The notes beneath the pieces were generated by a model. It ran no database searches. It saw only the letters and a list, made by a program, of their open reading frames with translations, and had not been told where the DNA came from. Shown piece after piece: positions 13,758 through 24,570 of a DNA stretch of 64,000 bases. This stretch comes from Stratiolaelaps scimitus (taxonomy: Eukaryota; Arthropoda; Arachnida; Mesostigmata; Laelapidae). Numbering within the stretch: the first letter of the stretch is position 1; every line of letters begins with the position of its first letter. Both the position numbers and the translations under genes were made by a program. The stretch covers positions 28,695,501 through 28,759,500 of the forward strand of contig JABWDB010000002.1 in NCBI GenBank assembly GCA_019614645.1, given 5' to 3'.

Positions 13758-14724
13758 TATTTCACGCGGCGAGGAAAAAATAAATTCGAGAGTGCCATAA
13801 CGACTATCACGATTCTACGCCGATAGATATCTATCTATCTATATACCAATCTAAGGGTACGCTGATGGATGCAGAAGAAGAAGCAAGTCCGTGTGATTCC
13901 GTAAAAAATATCGAATTTCTACGAGATTCAAATTGCCTCTCGCACTCATAGTAGGTACTGCATCAGGAGTAGCACTGCCCTTCCTTGAGAATCGGGTAGC
14001 TGACACAGACCCATCCTCCTCCTAGACTTGTCTAGGCTTGTTGATTGTTGTCCAGGCAGGATACACGACGCAATAGAGCTTAGTCTACCCACGCCATTGC
14101 CCACAAGGCCAGCAGCATGTTAATGTGACAAAGAAAATCGGACCTATCAAAGTAGACGACATGTCGCATACAGCAGCAGCAGACGCGGCTATTACCGGCT
14201 GATTCGGTCCTAGATGTATTAGTGTAATGTTACACATATACGCTTGCTGTCAAATGCATTCTGGTATTAATTGTTTTGTCCACTGGAAAACCGATCGAAA
14301 CGTACAGTTGATCTGCGCTGTCCAGTCAGGTGGATTGAAATTAAATTAATCTTGTCACCGACATACAGCATATCATTTCAGATTCTGTGCGACGAGCACG
14401 CGGACTTGTTCTCGTTAGACTATAACTATGCGAACCTGACGTTATTTCACTTCTAGCTGGGCATGTCTTTTCTTGACGGGGGATCGGATATGTTTGAAAT
14501 CGCCTGGGCCAACACATTGTGCCCTTGGTTGCTACCATGCACTACCTTAGTTACAAAATACACATGACTGTTCAAAATACACATGACACAGACGCGGACT
14601 GAATCTGTAAATATCGAATGCGGCGGTCTTAGTTTAAGGTGCCGAGGCTCTGCTTTGATAAGTTCCCATTAAATTATCCAATTTATATTTTGAATACACT
14701 TAATCGACTTGAATATTAACTTGT

Positions 14725-14823
14725 ATGAAGCTTATATACTGTTTTTCGAGCTGACCCTCAGCTGTTCCCCGATGTGACAGGCGTCAGCTCTATCAAGCTG
14801 AGGCTGAGGCATGAAGCTTATAT
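14725..14823. mobile_element. 73-bp insertion with 13-bp target-site duplication
   Basis: The 13-mer atgaagcttatat occurs at 14725-14737 and 14811-14823. The inserted 73 bases contain 'ttttcgagctgaccctcagc', similar to 'ttttccgggctgacccacagc' in the insertion at 16123-16188. It is probably the extreme 3' end of a retrotransposon in minus orientation. Confidence 0.6.
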
Positions 14824-15772
14824 GTTACATTTGAACTTCGATATCACAGCAACTCTGGTAACACCTTGATTTGTTGTAAAATGGTTTTATGTTGATTGGA
14901 CACCTAACGACTACTTTAACGGGCTTGTGACTTAGAATTGAGGTACAATATATTTAATGTAAGGTTATTTCGTTTATCAGAAGTAACCATAAACTACGCT
15001 TGTCATAAGTACTGTCGAATGCTCGACAAACAAAAACAAGAGGCTAGAAATGATATCGTTTAATCTGCCGTGTGCAGGTAAGGTTATCCCGACTCGTCGG
15101 AGTGACGGATAAACAACTCATCAGCAGGCGAATGTTCGGAACAAGTGCAACGTCCTCAGTGGCCCCTTCAGTTTAGTCTGTTGACGCACTCGTTGCTGTT
15201 GTTATTGCTGCTGCTGTTAGCGGTGTCGCCGTTGCTCAAACAAATGGGAGGAGTCGATCTAGCTTAACAGTCAGTCAAAGTCTGCGATGGGCGAAAGCAT
15301 CTACGTCGAGGAAGGGAGGGAGGGAGGCAGGTAGGTACAAACACCGTCGACGGTCCCAACGCCCCGGGTGAGCGTGATGACGACAATGACGACCCAGGTT
15401 GAGTTGAGCTGAACCTTGAACCCCAAACTGCACTGCACTGATTGGGTGTCTGCTAGTTCGCTTGTAGTTGGCTTGCAGCGTTGGGCTCGAACAGAGGGAG
15501 AGAAGAGAAGATAGACGCATGCGGGAGGATGCGCCTTGTAAGCAAGGCTACACCAGTGGGTAATGCAATCAGCTCACTAAACCGACTGCATTGCGACGAA
15601 GCGACTCCGCCAACAGTCTACCGACATGAGCTTCGACAGCAGTGATGCTAGAAGCACTGGAAGAGCACACCAAACGGATGCTCACCCTTCCTCGGATTTG
15701 GTTCCCTAAACGTCGTTTACCTTTAACATCGACATTGCTCCGCTTTGCCCGACTTTGAGCATCTCAGCTATC

Positions 15773-15792
15773 ATATATATATATATATATAT
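15773..15792. repeat. (AT)10 microsatellite
   Basis: Uninterrupted AT dinucleotides. Confidence 0.95.
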
Positions 15793-16109
15793 GTTCTTTT
15801 ATTATATTATTAATATTCTACGACAGGTCGAAAACAAATATATAGCAAAAGTAAGTAGATACTTAATTCCCTATAGGAGAACTTTACAATCAATTTCGTG
15901 CTATGATCTCAGATGCTTGGAACGAAATAAGTGCAGGGCTCCAACGCTTTTGTAGCACCTCCACATATGTATTTGTAGTAACTCGATTTTATTAGTTTAG
16001 TTGTCACTCTATTTACACAGAGATACATATTTTAGGAACTATTCAACAACCATTCAGAACTTTGTATAGTCGAGAGTATCCAACAGAGTGGGCAACCTCC
16101 ATATCGATC

Positions 16110-16201
16110 CATCCATAAGGTGTTAATAATAATAAATTTTCCGGGCTGACCCACAGCCAACATTTAACGTCCCCGGTACTGCTTTTAGCATCCATAAGGT
16201 G
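16110..16201 (-). mobile_element. 66-bp LINE 3'-end insertion with 13-bp target-site duplication
   Basis: The 13-mer catccataaggtg occurs at 16110-16122 and 16189-16201. On the minus strand the 66-base insert encodes KAVPGTLNVGCGSARK and ends in a TTATTATTATT tail, i.e. the last codons and tail of a LINE also seen at 35.9 kb. Confidence 0.68.
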
Positions 16202-18506
16202 CTACTGCAACCTCTACTACCACTTCAAGCCTCACAAACAAGAATGGTGATTGGGGCACCTGTAAACTAATATATTACAACCATGGTGTATGGAATAGGT
16301 TCAGTCGAAAAACAAAATTTCTCATAGAAATATATATGGTACAGGTAAGTACCAAGAAATATTTGATGGGAGAAGGTCTGGCGACCAGCTATAAACGAAA
16401 GGCCATACGGATATGAGCTCTACACCGATGGAGTAGCTCCTTAGGCATCTAAAGGAACCTTGGAGAATGTGTGCGGCCTGTCTAAAGTGTGTAGCCGTGA
16501 ATGCCGATGATATAATATCTTTCAGAGCTCTATTTACCAGGCTTTTGCCGAACTCCAATTAGGCTCGATATAGCATTTCTTATCACTTAGAATTGAAAAT
16601 TCTAAGGATTTTCGTCGGCATGTAAACCCAGCATAATAGAGGGGAAGATGTCGCTGCGGTAGGTTTAGAACTAGAGAACTAGATACCCAACCAGACTGCA
16701 CAACGAACTCTGAAGAAATACGGCAATATACACTTTATGCACACCTTTGTAAATTGAGAAATGGTTTGCCAAATTCCCGAATACCCCTTCAAAGGTCTGA
16801 CGTCATACTGCTTATGTCACAAATTTAGCAGGGCACTCCGATGCAGACGATGGCTTTCGGGCGAATGAGAGCCACTCTGTCAACAGATGTACATTGACTG
16901 CTATCATTACTCCTTATCGTGTAATTTGTTTCCATCAGCAGCCGCTAGACAACCTGTATCAGGTGATTGAGACTTAGAAGCAACTTTAAAAGTTAAACTC
17001 ATGACAAAGGCCGAGCGCTGCGAGCTGCCTAGAGGTTGACAGGTATAGTGTATTTCAGAAGTACTCTGAGATCCTGTTTATTACCTGTACTTCTGCACTT
17101 GGAATTTGATTGAATGCGTATTTCGATCTCGGGCTCGTCCTGAATACACGATACACCCACTCGGAATCCGTAGTTGTGTTCCAAGCGGTTGCGAAAGTAC
17201 TATACTTTCGCCGAATCCATCTTCACCCGTCTAGAAATGTCGAAACATACCGACTAAACAAAGACCACGCCGCGACACAAGACAAAGGTTTGACGTTTGG
17301 TATGTTTGCCCATAGTAGGTCTGCTTGGTTGGGTTGACAAGAGCATAGGAAGGAAAGGGACCTCCAAGTCGACCGACGAACCGACAGCGGTTCTCGCTCA
17401 CCCTCACCAGCCGTTGTCGATTCTGTGCTCCTCAACGATCGCTGGTTAGTCACAGAACTTCGTTCTTGAAAGGTCCTCAACCATCATCTCCTAGAATTGG
17501 ATCCGCTGGCGAGCCATCGCTTTATAGAACCCCTCCTTCTTCTCCTGGCAGGCTGCCTGGTTGGGAGCTCTCCTGGGAGCTAGCGACCCATATACAACAC
17601 GGTGGTAGCCGCCTATTCATGACACTAGGACTCGTGATAGTGGCCTTATCCTAAGCTGTCGACGGTCCTCTGGCAGCCGCTCACTTAGTTGAGCAGTTGT
17701 TATTTGGGTTTGGGGCTAAGGAGGGGGTTCGGTGCACGAGGCTGTTCTTAGTGGCGTAGCTGTCGTATGTCCTCCTAGGTTGGCCGAACAGGGCCACAAG
17801 GCTTAGCAGACGATTGAGAGCGGTGGAATAGTGGCATTGCAGGAGACTTCTTAGACTGGACTCTCAATTCCGTCGCGTGCGTTGCTGGTTGGAACAGAGT
17901 GGAGGGTCAAGGGTCACTAGTCGGCGTACATTACGATTTGCCATGGGATCATGATTGTCTCTCTGTCTTCTTTCCTCAATGCTACTTGGCTGGGTACAGG
18001 TTGAAGCATAGGAACATAGAACTCACTCGTCCACTGCCCTGACTCAATCCAGCCGGCGAAGGCACACTGGCTGGTCGGCGATGTAGGAGACGGAGTAAGC
18101 GACTCACGCTATGCTTCCATCATTGCGCGCACCTACTAGCTGATGTTCTTCTTGTTTCTATCTATCTTCTCTAAAGTTGCACTTAGTCGTTCCCGGACTT
18201 GAGTTCCGTCCAGCCGAGCACTGCACACGAGGACTTACTTAGACACACTGTCAGGCAGCGAAGCAGCTTTGCAAGCTTACCTAGCCCTTGGCTTGCTGGA
18301 CGATTCGAGGAGACAACGACGCCAGCAAAACGGGTTAGATCGCCAATTGACAAGAGCCTACCAGCTTAGAAAATTGAAAGAAATAAGAAACAAGAGCTTG
18401 AAGGCATCGTGCGATTTAATATCCTGAACCCTCCGAAATGGTACACTTATATGATACATTGCATGGTACAAATACACTTACAACTTTCGGCAAGAGAAAG
18501 GAGTAA

Positions 18507-18509
<3 letters not shown>

Positions 18510-18537
<28 letters not shown>
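18510..18537. repeat. (TA)14 microsatellite
   Basis: Uninterrupted TA dinucleotides, about 230 bases before the R1-like LINE. Confidence 0.95.
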
Positions 18538-18541
<4 letters not shown>

Positions 18542-18769
18542 CGAAGCTCGTCCACCTTAATATATTATATAATATAATATATAAAGGTAGTCAATAAGTA
18601 TAGTATGCAGACAATAACAATGTGTATCCATTCACATTGAGCCTGTACATTATATTACCACCATTTTAATGCAGAAGCCTGTGTGTGAAATAGGTGTGCG
18701 ATTTTAGGAAGGCTGGAAGGTTTCAATTTACATGGGGTTAATATCTCCGGCACGCATCATTTATCCAGA

Positions 18770-20000
18770 GAGAGAGTGAGATGGCACACGAAAACGCTGC
18801 GTCGCAGATGCGCATTGAGCTTCTGCCTGGTGGTGCCCCTTGATATCGAGAATGTCTTCAATTCGATGAAATAGGCAGTACTGGATGTTCCGGCCGAGAA
18901 GGGGATATCCTCCTGCCTCCGACGGTTTGTGGCGAGCTATCGCAAGATGCTCCTGCGGTAGAGTACGAGTTTTCAGCTGATGTCCCGCAAGGGTCCATTC
19001 TGGGCCCAATCCTGTGGAATTTGGTCTATGACGGAGTACTAGACCTAGAGACGCCGGAGGATGTAAGACTAGTAGCATATGCTGATGACCTTGTCCTGTG
19101 GTCACCGCCAGGGCAAACGGGACGACCCTTGAACCTAGAGTCAACTAAGCGCTCGACCTGGTTGCAGAACAGATGGACCGGCATGTCCTGAAATTCACTC
19201 TAGAGAAGCCATCCTTTTGATTGAAGAAAGCAGTGCCGAGGACTAAACATCTAGCTGAGTGGGGATCAAATTACCCCTCAGAAGAGGCAAAATATTTCGG
19301 AGTCACACTTGATAACGGGATAAGCGCCGCTGCCCACGTGAGATACGCTGTCGCAAAAGCTGCCAAGGCGACAGTGGGTATCAGCATGCTGATGCCTAAT
19401 ACCTACGAAGCAGACGAGAGCAGGAGGAGGCTACTGGCACCGGTGGCGGGTTCCATTGTGCTCTACACTGCGTCCATATAGGAAACGGCGATGAAATCTA
19501 AAAGGAACAGGGATTTGCTTAAGAAAACCCAACGAGTTTTATCTCTCCGGATCCGCACAATATCCACGGAGGCGGCTTTGATCCTTGCGCGGATTGTGCC
19601 GTGGGACCTCGCAGTACGGGAAAGAGCGAAGCGATACACGAACTCGACGCTTAGCCCTGATGAAGTAAGGCAGGAGACCCTCGATGCGTGGTAGCAAAGG
19701 TAGAGAGCCGCAGATGGAAAAGGTGAGTCGACCAAGCCTCGATATCCAGCTGTGGGTTAAGAGATCCATCTCCATGTGCCATACCACCTTACCCAGGTGC
19801 TGACAGGCCATGGGTGCCTCCAGGCATACCTGCATGGGATAGGTAGAAAAGCAGCTCCACTGGTGCACACTGTGCTGAAATCATACCAAATCAGTTCCGG
19901 ACCGAGGCTCAAATCGAAGAGGTCTAGGGTACTAGACGAATACCTCAGCCATGAAGCCTGATCTGCATAACGCATTCCCCTCAACCTCTAACAAAAAAAA
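18770..20000 (+). mobile_element. R1-clade-like LINE, 5'-truncated and decayed
   Basis: Plus-strand pieces in several frames: LDIENVFNSM, VPQGSILGPILWNLVYD, VAYADDLVLW, YFGVTLDNG, the SMLMPNTYEADESRRRLL and VAGSIVLYTASI segment, QRVLSLRIRTISTEAALILA and LTGHGCLQAYL near the C-terminus. This order and wording are those of R1/LOA-type elements rather than CR1. Stops and frameshifts break it throughout. A poly(A) stretch at about 19991-20002 marks the 3' end. No endonuclease half is present. Confidence 0.82.
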
Positions 20001-20024
20001 AAGGTGCGCAGTTGACTAAACTCA

Positions 20025-20094
20025 TTCTCTAACTAAATTTATCTTTTAACGAGATGAGATTTTCTAACTAAATTTTCCTTTTAACAAGAGCTCA
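20025..20094. repeat. Two-unit tandem repeat of 35 bp
   Basis: Units share 'tctaactaaatt' and 'cttttaac'. Located just after the poly(A) end of the R1-like LINE. Confidence 0.8.
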
Positions 20095-20730
20095 GTCAGA
20101 TAACGGAATCTGTCAAGTATCCTGTCTCGATAACACGGAATAATTGGTCATAATTGGAGGACCGGCGATGGGGCAATCATATTCACAGCTTTGCAGCCTC
20201 TAAAGTACTAGTAAGAATATCCACATACTCCATTCAGTTTAGGGAATTGTAACAGTAAAACTAAAACAGAAAACAAGTAGGGTGTTTTCTCTTTACCACT
20301 AGCACAGAATATAAAAATGGAAACAATCTTAATTCTCCAGTGCATCAAGATCGAATTGAAACTTTACAATCGTGTTCAAAATCGACAAGAGATATCCATC
20401 CAGGGATTGGGTAAGAACAATGCCCTGGACGATTGCATTTAGTGCTTGCACGGGAAGAAAACACAGGAACCAATATCCGTTGAAAGAATTCTGTTCATGA
20501 TCGGAATTTGTATTTGGTCATAGTATAGGAAAAAGAAAGGAATATCACAGAACTCATTTGCGATGGAGTGATGATACGTCCGCCAGGCTACTATTAATGA
20601 AATCTGCCCGCAAGGAATTTAAATATAAAACAATAGCACGACAACCAACCACGTCTTTTGGTTTGTTTTAGCCAGCGCCCAGACTGTTACACGAGAAAAT
20701 ACCCCGTGTAGAGGAACAACACCGTATTTG

Positions 20731-20871
20731 AGATCCCTTGCGTGTTCCAAGTCAAAACCATTCTGGGTTTAGTCAGTCAAAGTCTGACACTACTAGGCAA
20801 ATACCTTAGTGTGAGGCCTAGTGCCCATGCAGGATTTACCTTTAACCTCTTAAAAAAGATCCCTTGCGTGT
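20731..20871 (+). mobile_element. 111-bp retroposon with 15-bp target-site duplication
   Basis: The 15-mer agatcccttgcgtgt occurs at 20731-20745 and 20857-20871. The insert ends in a run of A just before the second copy, as expected for target-primed reverse transcription. Its right part (from 20794) is found inverted at 47184-47258. No tRNA-type promoter boxes were recognised. Confidence 0.72.
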
Positions 20872-21738
20872 CGTACACCAACTTCAGTCGATTGAGGCTC
20901 AACGCTCTTGCGCGTACAGTACGCACACCAGCATATGCATTATACTTAGAGTGATTTTGTTTTTCCAATGCATAACTGATACACCCAGACTCTCAAAGCA
21001 CACAATAATGACTGTGTTAGAGCTTACGAACAACACACTGAAGTACAGGTTCCAAACTTGTGTCATAGAGTTTTTTCGAAAAGAAATATAGAAGAGATAA
21101 TAAAGCCATAAACCAATGATTTATAGAGTGCTATATGGACATCATATGCATCAAACGCATTTCTTAATCCATTTATATAGGCTTGAGGAGGGATTGAAGT
21201 GAGCCATTTACAAAAAAGAAAACCACCATAAATAGAAAGAAATATAGCAATAATGGCTGATCTGAATTTTGATACAAACGGTAGACACTCTCCAAGATGG
21301 TTCGGAACACCATGTTAGCACAACAGTGTGTTGACGAATTCGAATTTACAAAAACATTTGCTGAAATTGTGCAAAAGTAGCAGATTGCACGACTGAAGCT
21401 ATTGAATGGTCGTCTGAGATTAATTAAATCTTAATTCACTAATTGTTTACGATCATACTTACAAGCGACCTTTGACGTACATCTATATATATTTGAAGTT
21501 GTGTATTTGAAAAATTATAAAACCTTTTGGGGTGCATTGTATTTTTCCTTTGAGAGGCACTGATCATGTAGAAAGCGTGATGATTAATAGGGCTCGTCAT
21601 ATTTACTACCGTCTGCTATTCGGCTGTGTCAACATCGTTAATCTCGTACACGCTTGTTTATGATATGGACTACACATTGACGGGCTAGAAAACTAGACGA
21701 GGAATCTACACAAGTGGTCGTACATCGTTATTTCGAGC

Positions 21739-21948
21739 GTGAGTCGTGGCAGCTTTATGTCTCTTCATGTCGTTCTTATACTGTTGCACTTTACTACAGC
21801 AGTTGTTCACTCGAAGGCCATTACTTCGTGGGAACATTTCCCCCTGTTCACGGCAGCGACTTATGGAAGCTACGCGGATTCGTTCGTTGCTTGCTGGCTA
21901 GTTGACTCAGTCGATGGAGGGATGGAAAACTATCACACGACCATCTGA
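21739..21948 (+). CDS. Small ORF with signal-peptide-like start (69 codons)
   Basis: MSLHVVLILLHFTTAVVHS resembles a signal peptide and about 45 hydrophilic residues follow. No family recognised, and no promoter or poly(A) signal stands out. At this size chance is a serious alternative. Confidence 0.15.
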   Translation: MSRGSFMSLHVVLILLHFTTAVVHSKAITSWEHFPLFTAATYGSYADSFVACWLVDSVDGGMENYHTTI

Positions 21949-23634
21949 GTGGTAACCGGAAGATCGACTCCAACCGTACTACCCCATGCTACTACGGACC
22001 CCTTCTATTTGAGATGATCTTCCTTCCGTATCCACCTAAGAAACGTTTCCGACTGAAGTCGGGTGGGCAAGTCAGTCCGCTTCAGGGCTCACATCACTCT
22101 TCCATAGAGTGGGTAAAGATGAGCAAAAGAAGTAGATTCTGGCTACGTCAGCGTTTTCACTTTAAACCAACCACATACTTGACCAAGCGAACCTAGAAAG
22201 CACTAGCACTAAGGTCCAGCTTCAACCACATCAGGACTGACAGCCATTGCTTTCCCATTCAGAAGCTCAGTACACTTTCTACTTGTAATTCGTAATGCAT
22301 AGTATATAGGTATCTATGGCCTTCAGCACTATAACGGTGTTTGCGCTGTTGAACCAGTATGGAAAATGTCAATCCCAACTGTGATCTAATGGTGGGCTCG
22401 TTCTTAAATTTTGGTTCATCGGATTAGGACGTTTCATTTTCGGCAAGCAAATTGTGATATCAACAATGCCAAATAATCATACCCAATAGTTCATCTAGTG
22501 TTGCCTACGCCGGTTGTAAGTTTTTTTGCCTAAAGATTCATCCTCCGACCAACATATTAAACGCTAACGGATGTCACCTATTTTGGATACTATCGACTCG
22601 TGTTAAAAAAGCTTCCAAAGCTTGCTTAAGGCTGGATCGAAAATAAAATTAGTCCTTCGCTAAGATCAGATTTTAACGATTTGTACTAAGGTATAACGAA
22701 GGGCGGATGAGATTCATCAATGGCTCATTGGCTCTAGCGCGTCGTTCATTGAATGGCTCGATGAGGTGGCGATCCATGTCTGTGGTATTGGTGTTCTCAT
22801 TCATATAAAATGAATGATTTCGTATATCTAATACATACAGAAATACTTTATCTTTCATTGAATACACTTTATTTACTCAGAGATGATGATTAGTCTGCCA
22901 TCCTTGTGGACAGTCGTCACTGTAATCGGCGTGAAGTATTCACACATGTGTGTACGTGAAGGCGTACTCACTCGCACACGCACATACATATGTGCATGCA
23001 TCCTCACCTCTTCCTTCACGCATACATATCACATCGAACTAGAAAGTATTTATTTAGGAATATACGCGTACCGCTTAGCTATGTCGGCCAGTTCAGCCGA
23101 TTAACTGATAACGTAGATAGAACCGTCAAATCCGACCGCTATCGGAATAGCCACAAATAGCAAACAATTACCGTGAACTTTATGTATAAAGTAATTAGCA
23201 AAGCGGAACTATAATTTGGTAACGAATATATATGGTGCTGATTCGTAGAGAAACGTACCCATTAAATCCCTACTACACTAGAAATGCACTTATATTGCAT
23301 ATGAGGAAACGTTCGTTAGGCACCTTCTCTTGATACCGGGAAACTTGCTCGATTTTTTTGAGGAATTAACCGTACTTGAAGGGTGGTAGCTGAGAAAGAA
23401 TTGCTTGAAAGCCATTGTCGTCTCCGAGACGATTGCTTAGAAAACCATATGGATCAAGAAGAGTATTCTTTTACTCAATGAAAAGCAGGTACTAAAATGT
23501 CCCAAAAAGCATGGGATCCGAATGAAAGGCTATAGCTCCTGGGAAAGGCTTTCTTTTTCAAAAATGTAACGATTTAAAACTTAGCAGTGTACCGCGAGAC
23601 GCACGTTTAGGAAAGAGGGTTGTCTTACCAAACT

Positions 23635-23655
23635 TATATATATATATATATATAT
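23635..23655. repeat. (TA)10 microsatellite
   Basis: Uninterrupted TA dinucleotides. Confidence 0.95.
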
Positions 23656-24315
23656 CAAGGTCCTTATCATTTTGAAATGGTTACTAAGAGAGCTCTTAAG
23701 AATTGAAGATTATATCACAGAACTGAATCCAGTAATTTATAATGCTCCTCTATTTTTTCAGGCTTAAGTGACATTGCGCGTCTTATATCAGTTGACATAT
23801 ACTCTGTGCGAAGAGAGTAATTTTGACAAAGTACGAAAGCTGTGATAATGCAGAAGATATCAAAACAGTTTATGGGGATTTCGAAAAAATCTGGACATGT
23901 TAGAATGTTTTTGAGAATATTCCCTAAATGTTAACAAAACTATTGATGTGACGTTAGGGATGTGTGTAATGATTAACAGATGAAATTATAAAATAGCACT
24001 TTAGTAGAAAATAACTTGAAATAAAGAATGAAATGTTTTAATTAGAAAGTTCTATGAAATAAATACGCTAAGTTTAGAAAACGAGTACGATTCGTCAGAA
24101 AATCGATACGGATTCGCATATCCCTCAGATTGAGCATAGACTAAACTATAGATGTAGTCGAACCGTAAGTTCTAAGGTGAAAAAACAGTCCGAAAGTTAA
24201 AACTTGAGACAGCACAAATATGTGCGTTCAAACACACTACGATCAGGCAGGCGTCTATTAGGAAAACATTCCTGATATGTTCATGGTGCCATCCATTGTA
24301 CCATAAAAGTTATGT

Positions 24316-24570
24316 TCAATGTTCTTGCAAAATATGTCTATATTTCAAGCGGTCTCGAATGACACCTGTCAAATTACTTGAGTTGTCAAACTGTACTAAA
24401 TGAGTGGAAATTTGCTGATAAACTTTGTTGATATCTGCAGACAGTATCAGATATATCGAAAATAAATAGGAAGGTAGTGCTATCAGCAGGACAACAAAGA
24501 GATCGATAAAATTGTTCTTATCCATTATATTCATTAATACCAACCCCATATCGGATGTATAGCTAATCAT
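24316..24570 (-). CDS. Candidate exon of a multipass membrane protein
   Basis: 84 codons with a strong hydrophobic segment (FIDLFVVLLIALPSYLFSIY) followed by an amphipathic stretch with INKVYQQISTHLV and an N-glycosylation sequon (NSS). A possible acceptor TTTATTTAAG precedes the ATG by about 14 bases, and CAG|GTGTCA near the end could be a donor. The style recalls insect-type gustatory receptors, but the TYhhhhhQF signature of that family was not found within 400 bases downstream. Might be a relic or chance. Confidence 0.22.
   Translation of the reverse strand: MISYTSDMGLVLMNIMDKNNFIDLFVVLLIALPSYLFSIYLILSADINKVYQQISTHLVQFDNSSNLTGVIRDRLKYRHILQEH

Larger units (their letters stand above)
9731..18509. 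other. No gene seen apart from the listed repeats and insertions
   Basis: AT-rich DNA with short chance frames. Contains the hairpin at 13708, the insertions at 14725 and 16110, and a microsatellite. Confidence 0.5.
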
